Positions 53,697 to 62,128 are shown, numbered from the stretch's first letter. The stretch: 64,000 nucleotides of DNA from Trichobilharzia regenti (GCA_944472135.2 OX235266.1:17773925-17837924), one strand, 5' to 3'. Translations and numbers: made by a program. The notes: generated from the sequence alone by a model not told the origin.

Positions 53697-55073
53697 TCAC
53701 TTCTCAAGGATAACAACAGTAGGAACACCATCAGGACCAAGGGACTGAGTAGGTTTGAGAGATTGAAGACACTTCAGGACATCATTCGTGTTAAAGCATG
53801 AGAAGCAGTCATTGTTTCCACTATTTGAGTTAGGAATCATAACATTTGCTGGGATACATATGAAGGATTCATTAAGCATGCCAACATCTACAGAAATATC
53901 ATTCATTATTTGCTTACCACCTGTGATTTCCTTTGATAACTTCCACATATTAGATGGGGATTTACATGAAAGAAGCTTCTGTTTATAGAGAGCATTCAAT
54001 CTTTGTAATTCAAGTTTAATCAAAGTGTTCATTCTCTTAATACCAGATTTATTTTTCATTTTGAAAAACCTCTCTTTTTCACGACGGAGCTTTTTGAATT
54101 GATAAGAGGAGAAGCGGTTGAATTTTAAGAAGATTCTCTCTTTTGGACAACAAACATCAAGACAGAAATTAAGACAATGTGTTATGTTGGTAATTGTGTT
54201 ATCAAGAGCTTGATCAGTAAATAAGTCCCAGTTTGTGTATTTTAACATGGTCCTTAGATTCAGTATGTTGTCATGAGAATAACATCTGGGCAATATTCTT
54301 ATGATACAGTGATCAGAATTGAGTAGTGGGGCTCTTTTTCGAGCTTCAAATATTCCTGTGTCATTTGTAAACACAAGATCAAGAGTGTTATCCATCCTAG
54401 TCGGGAAGTTGACAATGTTATCGTGTCCAAGTGTAATTAGGAAGCTGTGATCACTAGAATTAAAATCTTCAGTAACTATAGATAAGGAATTTCCGAAGGA
54501 GGTGGCAGCAAGGGAGGTAAATTCATCCGCGAATAAAGATAATTCTGTGGAGTTGCATCCAGGAGCAATATACATGTTCGAGATGTAAATGTAGTTGTAT
54601 TTTGACAAATGTTTAGGTCGACACTTAACGGTGAGACAGTCAATATTGTCACTAGAGAATTTGAAACATACATTATTAGATGTACACCATTGTGAATTGA
54701 TGAAGATGGCGACACCACCACCACGTTTCTTCCTGGAACTACACCGATCTTGTCTGAATAATTTGAAGTCATTTAGATACACTAGATTGTCATCATATAG
54801 ATCATGTAGCCATGTTTTTTGAAGTGAAATGATCCCAGTATTACGATATATAATAGAACACACAAGTGATTGAAGACAGTTAATTTTAGTTGGCAGGGAG
54901 CGACAGTTAGTACTCATAATTGCGGGAACAGTCATGAATTGAATAGGGGCATTTTTTAAAGCTCTTTGCCAACCGGCAGGATGCTTTTTCTTGTCTTTTT
55001 TATGGAATTGCAGATCAGTAGGTTTTAAGGATAATAAATAGTCGCGAGAATAAATAATCCGATTACAGGTCAT
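53697..55073 (-). CDS. CR1-like ORF2 N-terminal part: endonuclease and RT start (458 codons)
   Basis: An AP-type endonuclease domain spans about residues 50-270: STNCRSLPTKINCLQSLV, ISLQKTWL at 82-89, GGGVAIFIN at 118-126, EDFN at 202-205, TLDLVFT at 230-236, NSDHCII at 252-258. The metal-binding glutamate of the usual TETWL box is lysine (K86), and GDFN is EDFN, so nicking activity is doubtful. A basic linker follows (about 290-380), then SLGPDGVPTVV at 442-452, the first RT motif. The stop codon falls where the family continues, so this is a truncated ORF. The first ATG is only the longest choice. Confidence 0.8.
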   Translation of the reverse strand: MTCNRIIYSRDYLLSLKPTDLQFHKKDKKKHPAGWQRALKNAPIQFMTVPAIMSTNCRSLPTKINCLQSLVCSIIYRNTGIISLQKTWLHDLYDDNLVYLNDFKLFRQDRCSSRKKRGGGVAIFINSQWCTSNNVCFKFSSDNIDCLTVKCRPKHLSKYNYIYISNMYIAPGCNSTELSLFADEFTSLAATSFGNSLSIVTEDFNSSDHSFLITLGHDNIVNFPTRMDNTLDLVFTNDTGIFEARKRAPLLNSDHCIIRILPRCYSHDNILNLRTMLKYTNWDLFTDQALDNTITNITHCLNFCLDVCCPKERIFLKFNRFSSYQFKKLRREKERFFKMKNKSGIKRMNTLIKLELQRLNALYKQKLLSCKSPSNMWKLSKEITGGKQIMNDISVDVGMLNESFICIPANVMIPNSNSGNNDCFSCFNTNDVLKCLQSLKPTQSLGPDGVPTVVILEK

Positions 55074-55158
55074 AATTGAATAAGATTTAGTAATTTAAAA
55101 TGATGAATTGAAAAATGAGAAGTTAAATGCAATATGATTTGTAATGTTTAAGGTATTT

Positions 55159-55163
55159 GGTAG
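55159..55163. repeat. target-site duplication GGTAG (left)
   Basis: GGTAG precedes the 5' LTR and recurs at 57868-57872 after the 3' LTR. Confidence 0.85.
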
Positions 55164-55721
55164 TGATATGTATCCACATATATATATTTATGTGTGTGTG
55201 TGCATGTTGGTCTCTCTTTCTGTTTGCTCGGTTAGTCTGTGACCACTTCACTTGTATGGACTTGTCTCCTTTAATAATGTGTATTCTCCTTATATTATAT
55301 TATATATAATATGAGTGTTTGTTGACAGTCCGTTGCTTGGTGACATATATCCATATATGTTTGTTGGCATGTCTGCTATATTCGCTATGTATAATTGGAT
55401 CGACACTCCATTATAATTAGCCATTCATGTTAAGACTGTCTAATGATTTTTCCCACGCTTGTCTGAATTATTTATATATATTCGCATTCACAATTTGTGT
55501 GAACTACTTTACTTTACAACTACTTACTTACTTACCACTTTGGTGTGAGACCATTTATTTTCGTCTCCTTGTGTTTGGACAATAGAAGTATCATCGCAAA
55601 CCTAGTGGTCTTCTGATTTCCGCCTTCTCGCGTCAGGACTATTAGTTTCTCGACCAGTCCATAACAATAATTTAGCGACGAGTACATAACAATTTGGCGA
55701 CGGGGAAACTAGAACATAACA
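55164..55721 (+). repeat. 5' LTR (558 bp)
   Basis: TGATATGTATCC to TAGAACATAACA (TG...CA ends). Contains TATATTATATTATATATAAT, a possible promoter region around 55290-55315. Confidence 0.9.
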
Positions 55722-55724
55722 ATT

Positions 55725-55740
55725 TGGCGACGGGGAAAAC
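55725..55740 (+). other. candidate primer-binding site
   Basis: TGGCGACGGGGAAAAC starts three bases after the LTR and begins with TGG, as expected for pairing with a tRNA CCA end. The same string also lies inside the LTR end (55694-55708, slightly altered). Confidence 0.5.
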
Positions 55741-55780
55741 TACTATTAACCACTCAGCAGCAACAACATAACAATTTACT

Positions 55781-56551
55781 ATGGATTATTCTAAATTGGA
55801 ATTATTGTTTGAACAACAAATGAAATTAATGGAAATGTTCGTCAACCAACAGACTGGTCCAGCTCCACCTTCAAGCAATCCCAATCATACCATGCTACCA
55901 TCTGTCGACGGAATTGTGAACAGCATTTCACAGTTCAATTATGACCCAGAGGCTAATGTCACTTTTGACACATGGTATCAACGTTATGAGGATTTATTCA
56001 CTGTTGATCTCGCCTCACAAGACGATGCCTGGAAGGTGCGAGTTTTGCTACGTAAATTGGGTCCGGCAGAATATGAACGGTACTGCAACCTAATTTTACC
56101 ACAGAAACCACGTGACAATTGTTTCGATGATACAATAAAGTTGCTGCGTGAACATTTCGGAGACCACTCCTCATTATTCAGTATACGTTATCGTTGCCTC
56201 AAGCTGGCAATGAATGAAAATGATGATTTTCTTACTCACGTTGGCACAGTCAACCGAGAATGTGAGAGATTTCGACTCAGGTCCTTAACAGATGATCAGT
56301 TCAAAGCCTTGATTCTCATATGCAGTCTCCAATCTCCTCGTTTCACAGATATCCGAACTCGACTGCTCAATCAGCTAGAACAAAATCCCAAGTTAACATT
56401 ACATGACATAGCTGATGAATATCAACGGCTGATTAATCTGCAGAAAGACACACACTTGGTCGAATCAACACCTCCGAGAAGCTCTGATATTCGTGCATTA
56501 CGCAAGAGCAAAAATCTCTCATCAGCTACTCCTGACCCACCTCTTCTCTAA
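55781..56551 (+). CDS. gag-like protein of LTR element (256 codons)
   Basis: A Ty3/gypsy-type Gag. Residues 1-25 are a helical MDYSKLELLFEQQMKLMEMF start. From about 52 on comes the FNYDPEANVTFDTWYQRYED capsid signature, then VRVLLRKLGPAEYERYCNLI, FGDHSSLFSIRYRCLK, GTVNRECERFRLRSLTDDQF and ADEYQRLINLQKDTHLVEST. These are conserved blocks of invertebrate gypsy capsids. The ATG lies 60 bp after the LTR. The frame ends before the zinc knuckles, which continue in other frames. Confidence 0.85.
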   Translation: MDYSKLELLFEQQMKLMEMFVNQQTGPAPPSSNPNHTMLPSVDGIVNSISQFNYDPEANVTFDTWYQRYEDLFTVDLASQDDAWKVRVLLRKLGPAEYERYCNLILPQKPRDNCFDDTIKLLREHFGDHSSLFSIRYRCLKLAMNENDDFLTHVGTVNRECERFRLRSLTDDQFKALILICSLQSPRFTDIRTRLLNQLEQNPKLTLHDIADEYQRLINLQKDTHLVESTPPRSSDIRALRKSKNLSSATPDPPLL

Positions 56552-56777
56552 TGTCCCGCGGAAATCTACAGATACTCGTCCAACTTCACAAAATACTGCA
56601 AAGAAGACCCCACCATCACCATGCTGGCATTGTGGCGCGTGGCACTTTGTAAAGTCTTGCCCATACAAAAATCATCGTTGCAGCAAGTGCAAATCATCGG
56701 TCATAAAAATGGTTTTTGTCAGCCACGCAACCCAGATATCAAAATCCAGCAAAAGCTCAACAAAATGTTGGTCCTAA
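56552..56777 (+). pseudogene. nucleocapsid zinc knuckles, frameshifted
   Basis: CWHCGAWHFVKSC (56623-56661) is a CCHC-like knuckle in one frame. CSKCKS is followed in the gag frame by IGHKNGFC, completing a second CX2CX4HX4C knuckle. At least one indel therefore splits the second knuckle, plus a frame change after gag. RNA-binding function would be lost unless ribosomes shift. Confidence 0.75.
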
Positions 56778-56792
56778 ATCCCCAAAAAGTCA

Positions 56793-57311
56793 TTGAGTCT
56801 ACGCGCAACCCGTCAAGTCACAACACCAGCTATGCGGAAATATATTGACCTTCAGATGAATGGTCATGATGCACGTCTGCAGCTAGATACTGCCTCTGAT
56901 ATTACTGTTATATCAGAGAAACTTTGGAATTATATTGGCAGACCACCTATCACCAATACTTCCCAGTCTCTTCTCAGCGCCTGTGGTGGGCGGCTCAAAC
57001 TAATTGGTGAACTCAAATGTTCTGTTTCCTTCCGCAATACCAAATTCACAGGAATTTGTTACGTCACGAAGAATGATTTAAATGTTTTGGGACTTGATTG
57101 GTTCGATCGTTTGCATCTGGCTGATGTCCCACTAAATTCTCTACGCAATACAGTGAAGAAGCATAAAATGCTAGACAATTCCGGACGGAGCCGAAGCCGC
57201 AAACCCAACAATCAGACGAAACGACAGGCGTCAACAACAAGCCCAAAGGTCCCAGATAAACCCCCAGGTAAACATCCTACTAATCATTCATCTTCTCAAA
57301 AGGGGAGGTGA
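56793..57311 (+). CDS. retropepsin-like protease with basic tail (172 codons)
   Basis: Aspartic protease of LTR elements: QLDTASDITVIS (residues 30-41) holds the active-site D-T-A, then LLSACGG and NVLGLDWFDRL. After about residue 125 comes a lysine/arginine/proline-rich tail (SRSRKPNN, PPGKHPTNHSSSQKGR), with the stop TGA formed by the first bases of the 3' LTR. This tail looks like the C-terminus of a pol protein fused directly to protease by deletion of RT through integrase. Confidence 0.8.
   Translation: MSLRATRQVTTPAMRKYIDLQMNGHDARLQLDTASDITVISEKLWNYIGRPPITNTSQSLLSACGGRLKLIGELKCSVSFRNTKFTGICYVTKNDLNVLGLDWFDRLHLADVPLNSLRNTVKKHKMLDNSGRSRSRKPNNQTKRQASTTSPKVPDKPPGKHPTNHSSSQKGR
57298..57308 (+). 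other. polypurine tract
   Basis: AAAAGGGGAGG directly before the 3' LTR, the expected plus-strand primer. Confidence 0.85.
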
Positions 57312-57867
57312 TATGTATCCACATATATATATTTATGTGTGTGTGTGCATGTTGGTCTCTCTTTCTGTTTGCTCGGTTAGTCTGTGACCACTTCACTTGT
57401 ATGGACTTGTCTCCTTTAATAATGTGTATTCTCCTTATATTATATTATATATAATATGAGTGTTTGTTGACAGTCCGTTGCTTGGTGACATATATCCATA
57501 TATGTTTGTTGGCATGTCTGCTATATTCGCTATGTATAATTGGATCGACACTCCATTATAATTAGCCATTCATGTTAAGACTGTCTAATGATTTTTCCCA
57601 CGCTTGTCTGAATTATTTATATATATTCGCATTCACAATTTGTGTGAACTACTTTACTTTACAACTACTTACTTACTTACCACTTTGGTGTGAGACCATT
57701 TATTTTCGTCTCCTTGTGTTTGGACAATAGAAGTATCATCGCAAACCTAGTGGTCTTCTGATTTCCGCCTTCTCGCGTCAGGACTATTAGTTTCTCGACC
57801 AGTCCATAACAATAAATTAGCGACGAGTACATAACAATTTGGCGACGGGGAAAACTAGTACATAACA
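57309..57867 (+). repeat. 3' LTR (559 bp)
   Basis: Matches the 5' LTR except near the end: AATAAATTAG versus AATAATTTAG, one added A, and TAGTAC versus TAGAAC. Confidence 0.9.
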
Positions 57868-57872
57868 GGTAG
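57868..57872. repeat. target-site duplication GGTAG (right)
   Basis: Second half of the pair with 55159-55163. Confidence 0.85.
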
Positions 57873-57924
57873 CCCAAGATTTAAGCAGGCCACCAAGGTC
57901 ATTGTTAATTTTTCTGACTACAGT

Positions 57925-58075
57925 CAGTACTCACTCGGTGACGCTGGTTCGAATCTCAGAAGGGAAATGATTTCCTTCGAGGTTGTAGATACGCCCTGCC
58001 AATGAGTGCCAACCAGCACGAAACCTAGGTCAGGCGAGGCTTCCTGCCCATTGATTACCTCCAACCATATAAGTG
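57925..58075 (+). mobile_element. SINE-like piece with hammerhead-like motif
   Basis: GACGCTGGTTCGAATCTCAG (B-box-like), then CCAATGA, stem GTGC/GCAC with loop CAACCA, GAAA, the dyad CCTAGG and TC. CCAATGA is CTGATGA with two transitions. Read by eye; stem I (CCT/AGG) is short. Confidence 0.4.
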
Positions 58076-58197
58076 CTGGATGTATTTAGACACAGTAATT
58101 GAGACTACCTCTATAGAAATGATAACACAGGAGATCAGTTAAGACAAATTATAAACCAACAGTACAATAGGGAATTTAAGAATAACTTGAGAAATAA

Positions 58198-58381
58198 ATG
58201 GAAAACGTAATCAAATTTTTTTAAATAATTTTTCCTTCATGTTCCCAGTGGAACATAGGGATCCAAGCTAGTGGCTTGAAGTTTCTGTAGCAGTGTTTGA
58301 TTTTTACAGGATGGGGTTGCTAGCCTCATGCCCCTGTAAGGGACGGGGTGGCCGAGTGGTTAAGGCGATGGAAAACGTAAT
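58198..58381 (-). mobile_element. SINE-C insert with tRNA-Ser-like 5' piece and 14-bp target duplication
   Basis: Insert 58212-58367 is flanked by ATGGAAAACGTAAT on both sides (58198-58211, 58368-58381). On the minus strand it reads a tRNA-Ser-like antisense piece, GGGCATGAGGCTAGCAACCC, ACTGCTACAGAAACTTCAAG and the tail TATGTTCCACTGGGAACATG plus A-rich end. On the plus strand 58341-58371 reads like the 5' half of tRNA-Ser (GTGGCCGAGTGGTTAAGGCG). Confidence 0.8.
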
Positions 58382-58634
58382 TATAATGTTGTAATCAGGT
58401 AAATCCTACTAATGTAGATTGAGTATAGTGATCAAATTGCCCTCTCAAGTATTCGTGTGTTGGGATATGAATAGTTTGACACTAGAAAAGCATTCAAAAC
58501 CAGTCAACATTATACGGTCGATTCACCCTAGTCTGTGACTCTTTAAAAGCATGAAACTCATGCCCTCATCCACAGAAGACAGAAGTCAGAAACTTTAAGG
58601 CACGAGAAGAACGCATTGATCATTCAACCAGTAG

Positions 58635-58745
58635 GATGGATTTTTATTCTTCATTTTTGATTACAGCTTGATTCCACACTGTATTTTTGGTACAATTATG
58701 AGATCCAATGGCAGGCACGTGAATTCTAACTTCTGCCAGGTGACG
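58635..58745 (-). mobile_element. SINE-A tail joined to SINE-B 5' piece
   Basis: Minus strand: GCAGAAGTTAGAATTCACG (SINE-B 5' region), then AATTGTACCAAAAATACAG and GTGGAATCAAGCTGTAATC (SINE-A tail). The switch is near 58705. Confidence 0.5.
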
Positions 58746-60011
58746 ATATATAGTTCCATCATCAGCAAATGTCATCCTACTTTACGTGGTAGACTTCATT
58801 CTAGAACTCCAGACAACTCAGCGTTGTAGCCAATCACTGGTAAGCACTTGATTAATTTTGAAGTACTGGTTAGCAGGGATTTGATGAGTAACATGTTAGA
58901 TCACTAGCCAATAATAGTTAGACGACCGGTAAAGACCAGAGAGTACTAGACAATGTCTTTGTTAGAAAACTTAAATTACCGAAAAATTATTGCTTGTGCA
59001 AATATTTCCTTAGAAATATTATTATTATTGCTGTGACATCTCCTTCCCATGAAACATAAATACGACAGTCTATCGCTTGAATTTATTATAGTTCTTTAAC
59101 GATCAATTCGTTCTCAAGTCATTTTGACATATTTAACTACCTACCGCGACCTTCAATTTGTGTCTAAATGCATATATGAAATAGTACACGCAGTGTGGTA
59201 TTGTATAATTATCTGTAAAATGTTGGATTTCAGTTAAATATATTCCGTAAACATATTACAAGCTAAAATATATAAGCTTTACAACGACAGCATATAACCT
59301 CACAAGAAATCCTAATCTCTAGGAGGTATTCTGGATTCAATAAACAAGGTAGGATTAATGATATAAGTAAAAAAACTTGGGCACTGTGGTAGAGTGTAAC
59401 TCCATTATAGAGAGGATTTTATTTTGGTAAAATCACACAGTGGTGTTGTACAGTAATATTTACTGATGACCACCTTTCAAGCACAAATTATCCCCTGCTC
59501 GTAATCCTCATATCAAGGCACTACTCCCACAACTTTCTTGTTTCATTTATATACATCAGTAAAAACTGATGATTAGACATTTGAATAAAATCAATATAAG
59601 ATAAAGTACATTCACAAATAGTAATATGAGTGTTATTTATCAAGTACAATTAGATGGGAAATAAGATGTTAAAATAAGTGACTTGTTAGAATGTTATAAT
59701 GTAAATTGAAATGTGTTTGGTGTGGATTCACTCGATGAACCAGGCAGGATTCAGTAATCAATCTCTCTCCACCTACTCTTTAGAATTTTGACTCTGTCCT
59801 ACTCTGTTGTGAGGTTGTGTTAATGCATGCATTACGATTGCTGAGCTTTTCCTAAATTACTTATCTTTTCGGGATCAACCATTCTTACCTTAGCCACTAA
59901 ATTCTTATGTTCTGACAATCTGACTACCCCCGACCTACTACTTTGACCTATGTTGTTGACCCCACTCACAGTTATTGCAGGGTATATTGTAAATTATATT
60001 ATTTTGTCTAA
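58746..60011. other. AT-rich; worn SINE-B near 58855-58970
   Basis: Complement of SINE-B tail pieces (GAGAGTACTAGACAATGTC). The remainder to 60011 is anonymous. Confidence 0.35.
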
Positions 60012-60305
60012 TTAGGGCCAACTGACAGGGTCCTTTAACCTACAGAGCTGGTCCCACCAGAGTGATTTTGTAGGTTTAAACGCCATTTTAATTCCTGCTT
60101 TATTCAGAATCCTACGTAGCGATTGTCTCATATTTCCCCCCTCCTTATTTGGTAGAACTGTAGATAACTTATATTCTCTCCTATTTATGTAGTCATTATT
60201 AGTTTCACCATTAATTTTATTTTGCTTTGAACTTTTCTGATCTTCCTGATGAATTTTATAGGCTAGTTGGTTATTTAACACCAACGTCTCTTCTATCTGC
60301 TTCAT
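60012..60305 (-). CDS. PLE-6 linker segment (97 codons)
   Basis: YKLSTVLPNKEGGNMRQSLR, then RILNKAGIKMAFKPTKSLWW and DQLCRLKDPV. The K-P-T and LKDP strings are typical of the RT-endonuclease linker of Penelope elements. It stops before the endonuclease. Confidence 0.65.
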   Translation of the reverse strand: MKQIEETLVLNNQLAYKIHQEDQKSSKQNKINGETNNDYINRREYKLSTVLPNKEGGNMRQSLRRILNKAGIKMAFKPTKSLWWDQLCRLKDPVSWP

Positions 60306-60309
60306 TTCA

Positions 60310-60579
60310 TCATTTTAGGTCTTTTCTTGTTCTACTTAGTGCTACTGCTCGGTTTGTTAGACACTTAACTAGGCTAGCCTTTACAAACAACGGATGAGAT
60401 GAATTAAAGTCTAAATATCTGTTAGCAGAATGCGTTGGCTTTTTATAACTGCTAGTGTGCAGTCTACCTTCTTCTATTCGTTTTATTTTACAATCTAACA
60501 GGACAACTAATTCTCCTTGTTCATTTTCCGATTCAAATGTGAATTTTATTCCCTCTACTAGTGAGTTTATATGTTTCAA
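60310..60579 (-). CDS. PLE-6 RT C-terminal segment (89 codons)
   Basis: IKFTFESENEQGELVVLLDC, then RLHTSSYKKPTHSANRYLDF (the RKPTHT-like motif) and SLVKCLTNRAVALSRTRKDL, typical Penelope RT thumb. It continues after a stop into the next segment in the same frame. Confidence 0.7.
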   Translation of the reverse strand: MKHINSLVEGIKFTFESENEQGELVVLLDCKIKRIEEGRLHTSSYKKPTHSANRYLDFNSSHPLFVKASLVKCLTNRAVALSRTRKDLK

Positions 60580-60812
60580 GAAGCTAGAGATATGTTCCGT
60601 TTTTTTGCACTGCGACTGAAAGTGTCATCCACATATCTCCACCACATCTTTGGAGTAGGATTAAATGTATTGAGAGCACCATTTTCCCAGCTGTCCATGA
60701 GGATATCTCCTATGATAGGGGATATTGGTGATCCCATCGCTACATCATCTGTTTGTTTATATTTTTTCCCCTGGAATATAAAGACAGTAACTATTTTTCA
60801 AGTATGGAGGAT

Positions 60813-61030
60813 TTAATCATGAGCTGACATCAGTTAGAGAACCACTGGGAAACCTGGGAGTACTGGACAGCTGTTTCGTCCTAGTTTGGGACATGTTTGG
60901 GTTCGAACCCCGGTGGGTGCGTACTGCTGAGGAGTCCCAAACTAGGACGAAACAGCTGTCCAGTACTCCCAGGTTTTCCAGTGGTTCTCTAACTGATGTC
61001 AGCTCATGATTAAATCCTCCATACAATCAA
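60813..61030. mobile_element. SINE-B inverted pair (foldback)
   Basis: 60813-60891 (-) and 60932-61025 (+) are near-perfect reverse complements covering the ribozyme and tail half of SINE-B. The loop carries GGGTTCGAACCCCGG and CTGCTGAGGA. It interrupts PLE-6. Confidence 0.75.
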
Positions 61031-61061
61031 ACCAAATCCCTACAAAACCAACATTTGAAAA

Positions 61062-61465
61062 TTAATCTGATGCTCACTAGCGACTGGCCCTATTCAGGCA
61101 GTTAACCTGGGGTTCTAGTGGGAAGCCGTGACCAGTAGGGTACAGCAGGTCGAGGATGAGGCAGTAACTCATCGAAGAAGACATTGCGAAGTGGCCGCGC
61201 TATGTCGTGAATTGGCAGAAGTTAGAATTCAAGAACCATTGGATCGGGTCCCAGTGGCTCAATGGTCTACGAGCTCGCCTTGTAACCAGAAGGTCCTGGG
61301 TTCGAACCCCGGTGGGTGCGTACTGATGAGGAGTCCCAAACTAGGACGAAACAGCTGTCCAGTACTCCCAGGTTTTCCAGTGGTTCTCTAACTGATGTCA
61401 GCTCATGATTAAATCCTCCATACAATCAAACCAAATCCCTACAAAACCAACATTTGAAAATATTT
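61062..61465 (+). mobile_element. SINE-B, full-length copy
   Basis: 5' part from TGATGCTCACTAGCGACTGG, then the tRNA-like part (GGGTCCCAGTGGCTCAATGG; TCCTGGGTTCGAACCCC), hammerhead region GTGCGTACTGATGAGGA, GTCC CAAACTA GGAC GAAACAGCTGTC, CAGTACTCCC, and the tail CTGATGTCAGCTCATGATTA to CCAACATTTGAAAAT. About 400 bp. The reference copy for this family. Confidence 0.8.
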
Positions 61466-61855
61466 TTCAAGTGTTTGTTTGTAGGGATTTCATTGGTTAC
61501 AGGACTTCATCATCAGCTGACACTGGTTAGAGAACAATTCGAAAACCACCTGAGAGTACTCGACAGCTGTTTCGTCCTAGTTTGGGACTCTCCACAGTAC
61601 GCACCCACCACAGGGGCCCGAACTCAGGACCTCCTGGTTACAAGGCGAGCTAGTTCGTAGACCAGTAAGCCACTGGGACCCGATGAATCCGTGAATTCTA
61701 ACTTCTGACAATCCACGACATAGCGCGACCCTTAGCCAATGTCTTCGGCGAGTATTTGTCCTCACACCTAACCTGCTGCACCCTACTGGTCACGACTTCT
61801 CACTAGAACCGCAGGTAACTACCTACCTGAATAGGGCAAGCCTCTAGCGAGCATC
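61466..61855 (-). mobile_element. SINE-B, full-length copy, opposite orientation
   Basis: Reverse complement of the preceding copy over nearly its whole length, tail to tail with it. Here the core reads TACTGTGGAGA, so CTGATGA is lost. Confidence 0.8.
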
Positions 61856-62128
61856 TCACTGATATTCAAGTGTTGGTTCGTGGGGATTTGATTGGTTACA
61901 GAATTTCCTCATGAGCTGACATTAGTTAGAGATCCACTGGGTCCCAGTGGCCTAATGGTATAAGAGCTCGCTAGCCTTGTAACCAAGAGGTCCTGGGTTC
62001 GAATCTCGGTGGGTGCGTACTGATGAAGAGCCCCAAACTGGGACGAAACAGCTGTCCAGTACTCCCAGGTTTCCCAATGGTTCTCTAACTAATGTCAGCT
62101 CATGACGAAATCCTGTAACAGTAACCGA
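61856..62128 (+). mobile_element. SINE-B with a short inverted leader
   Basis: 61860-61935 repeats the minus-strand tail (GTTGGTTCGTGGGGATTTG). From 61938 a plus copy runs: GGGTCCCAGTGGCCTAATGG, GGTTCGAATCTCGG, TACTGATGAAGA, GCCC CAAACTG GGAC GAAACAGCTGTCC and tail. Confidence 0.75.

Larger units (their letters stand above)
52022..55130 (-). mobile_element. CR1-like LINE, nearly full-length ORF2
   Basis: The most complete LINE here. On the minus strand: endonuclease and RT start (55073-53697), RT core (53695 to about 52850, frame-broken), C-terminus, and a 3' UTR ending in the SINE-A-like tail and (TTA)n at 52022-52040. A stop TGA interrupts after GPDGVPTVVILEK, and a frameshift near 53540 follows. 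The LTR element is inserted just upstream. Its 3' 1.3 kb mirrors the 46.5-47.8 kb copy. Confidence 0.8.
55164..57867 (+). mobile_element. compact LTR retrotransposon with gag and protease only
   Basis: Complete element of 2704 bp: two LTRs, primer site, gag, zinc knuckles, protease, basic tail, polypurine tract, and a 5-bp target duplication GGTAG on both sides. There is no room for RT, RNase H or integrase: the protease frame runs through a short basic tail straight into the polypurine tract. LTRs differ at only about three positions in 558. Gag and protease type point to Ty3/gypsy. It needs enzymes in trans. Confidence 0.9.
60012..60815 (-). mobile_element. PLE-6 reverse transcriptase fragment
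   Basis: Minus strand: DDVAMGSPISPIIGDILMDS and PTPKMWWRYVDDTF (60790-60590), an open segment 60579-60310 and another 60305-60012. The GSPISP and YVDD boxes are canonical Penelope. The 5' side is cut by SINE-B at 60815, and the GIY-YIG end is absent. It is the best preserved PLE RT in the window. Confidence 0.8.

Noticed and set aside
58341..58371. tRNA-Ser gene
   Set aside because: Only the 5' half is present, inside a retroposed insert; no anticodon or T arm.
60813..62128. CRISPR-like spaced repeats
   Set aside because: Repeats are 200-400 bp SINE copies in alternating orientation in a eukaryote.
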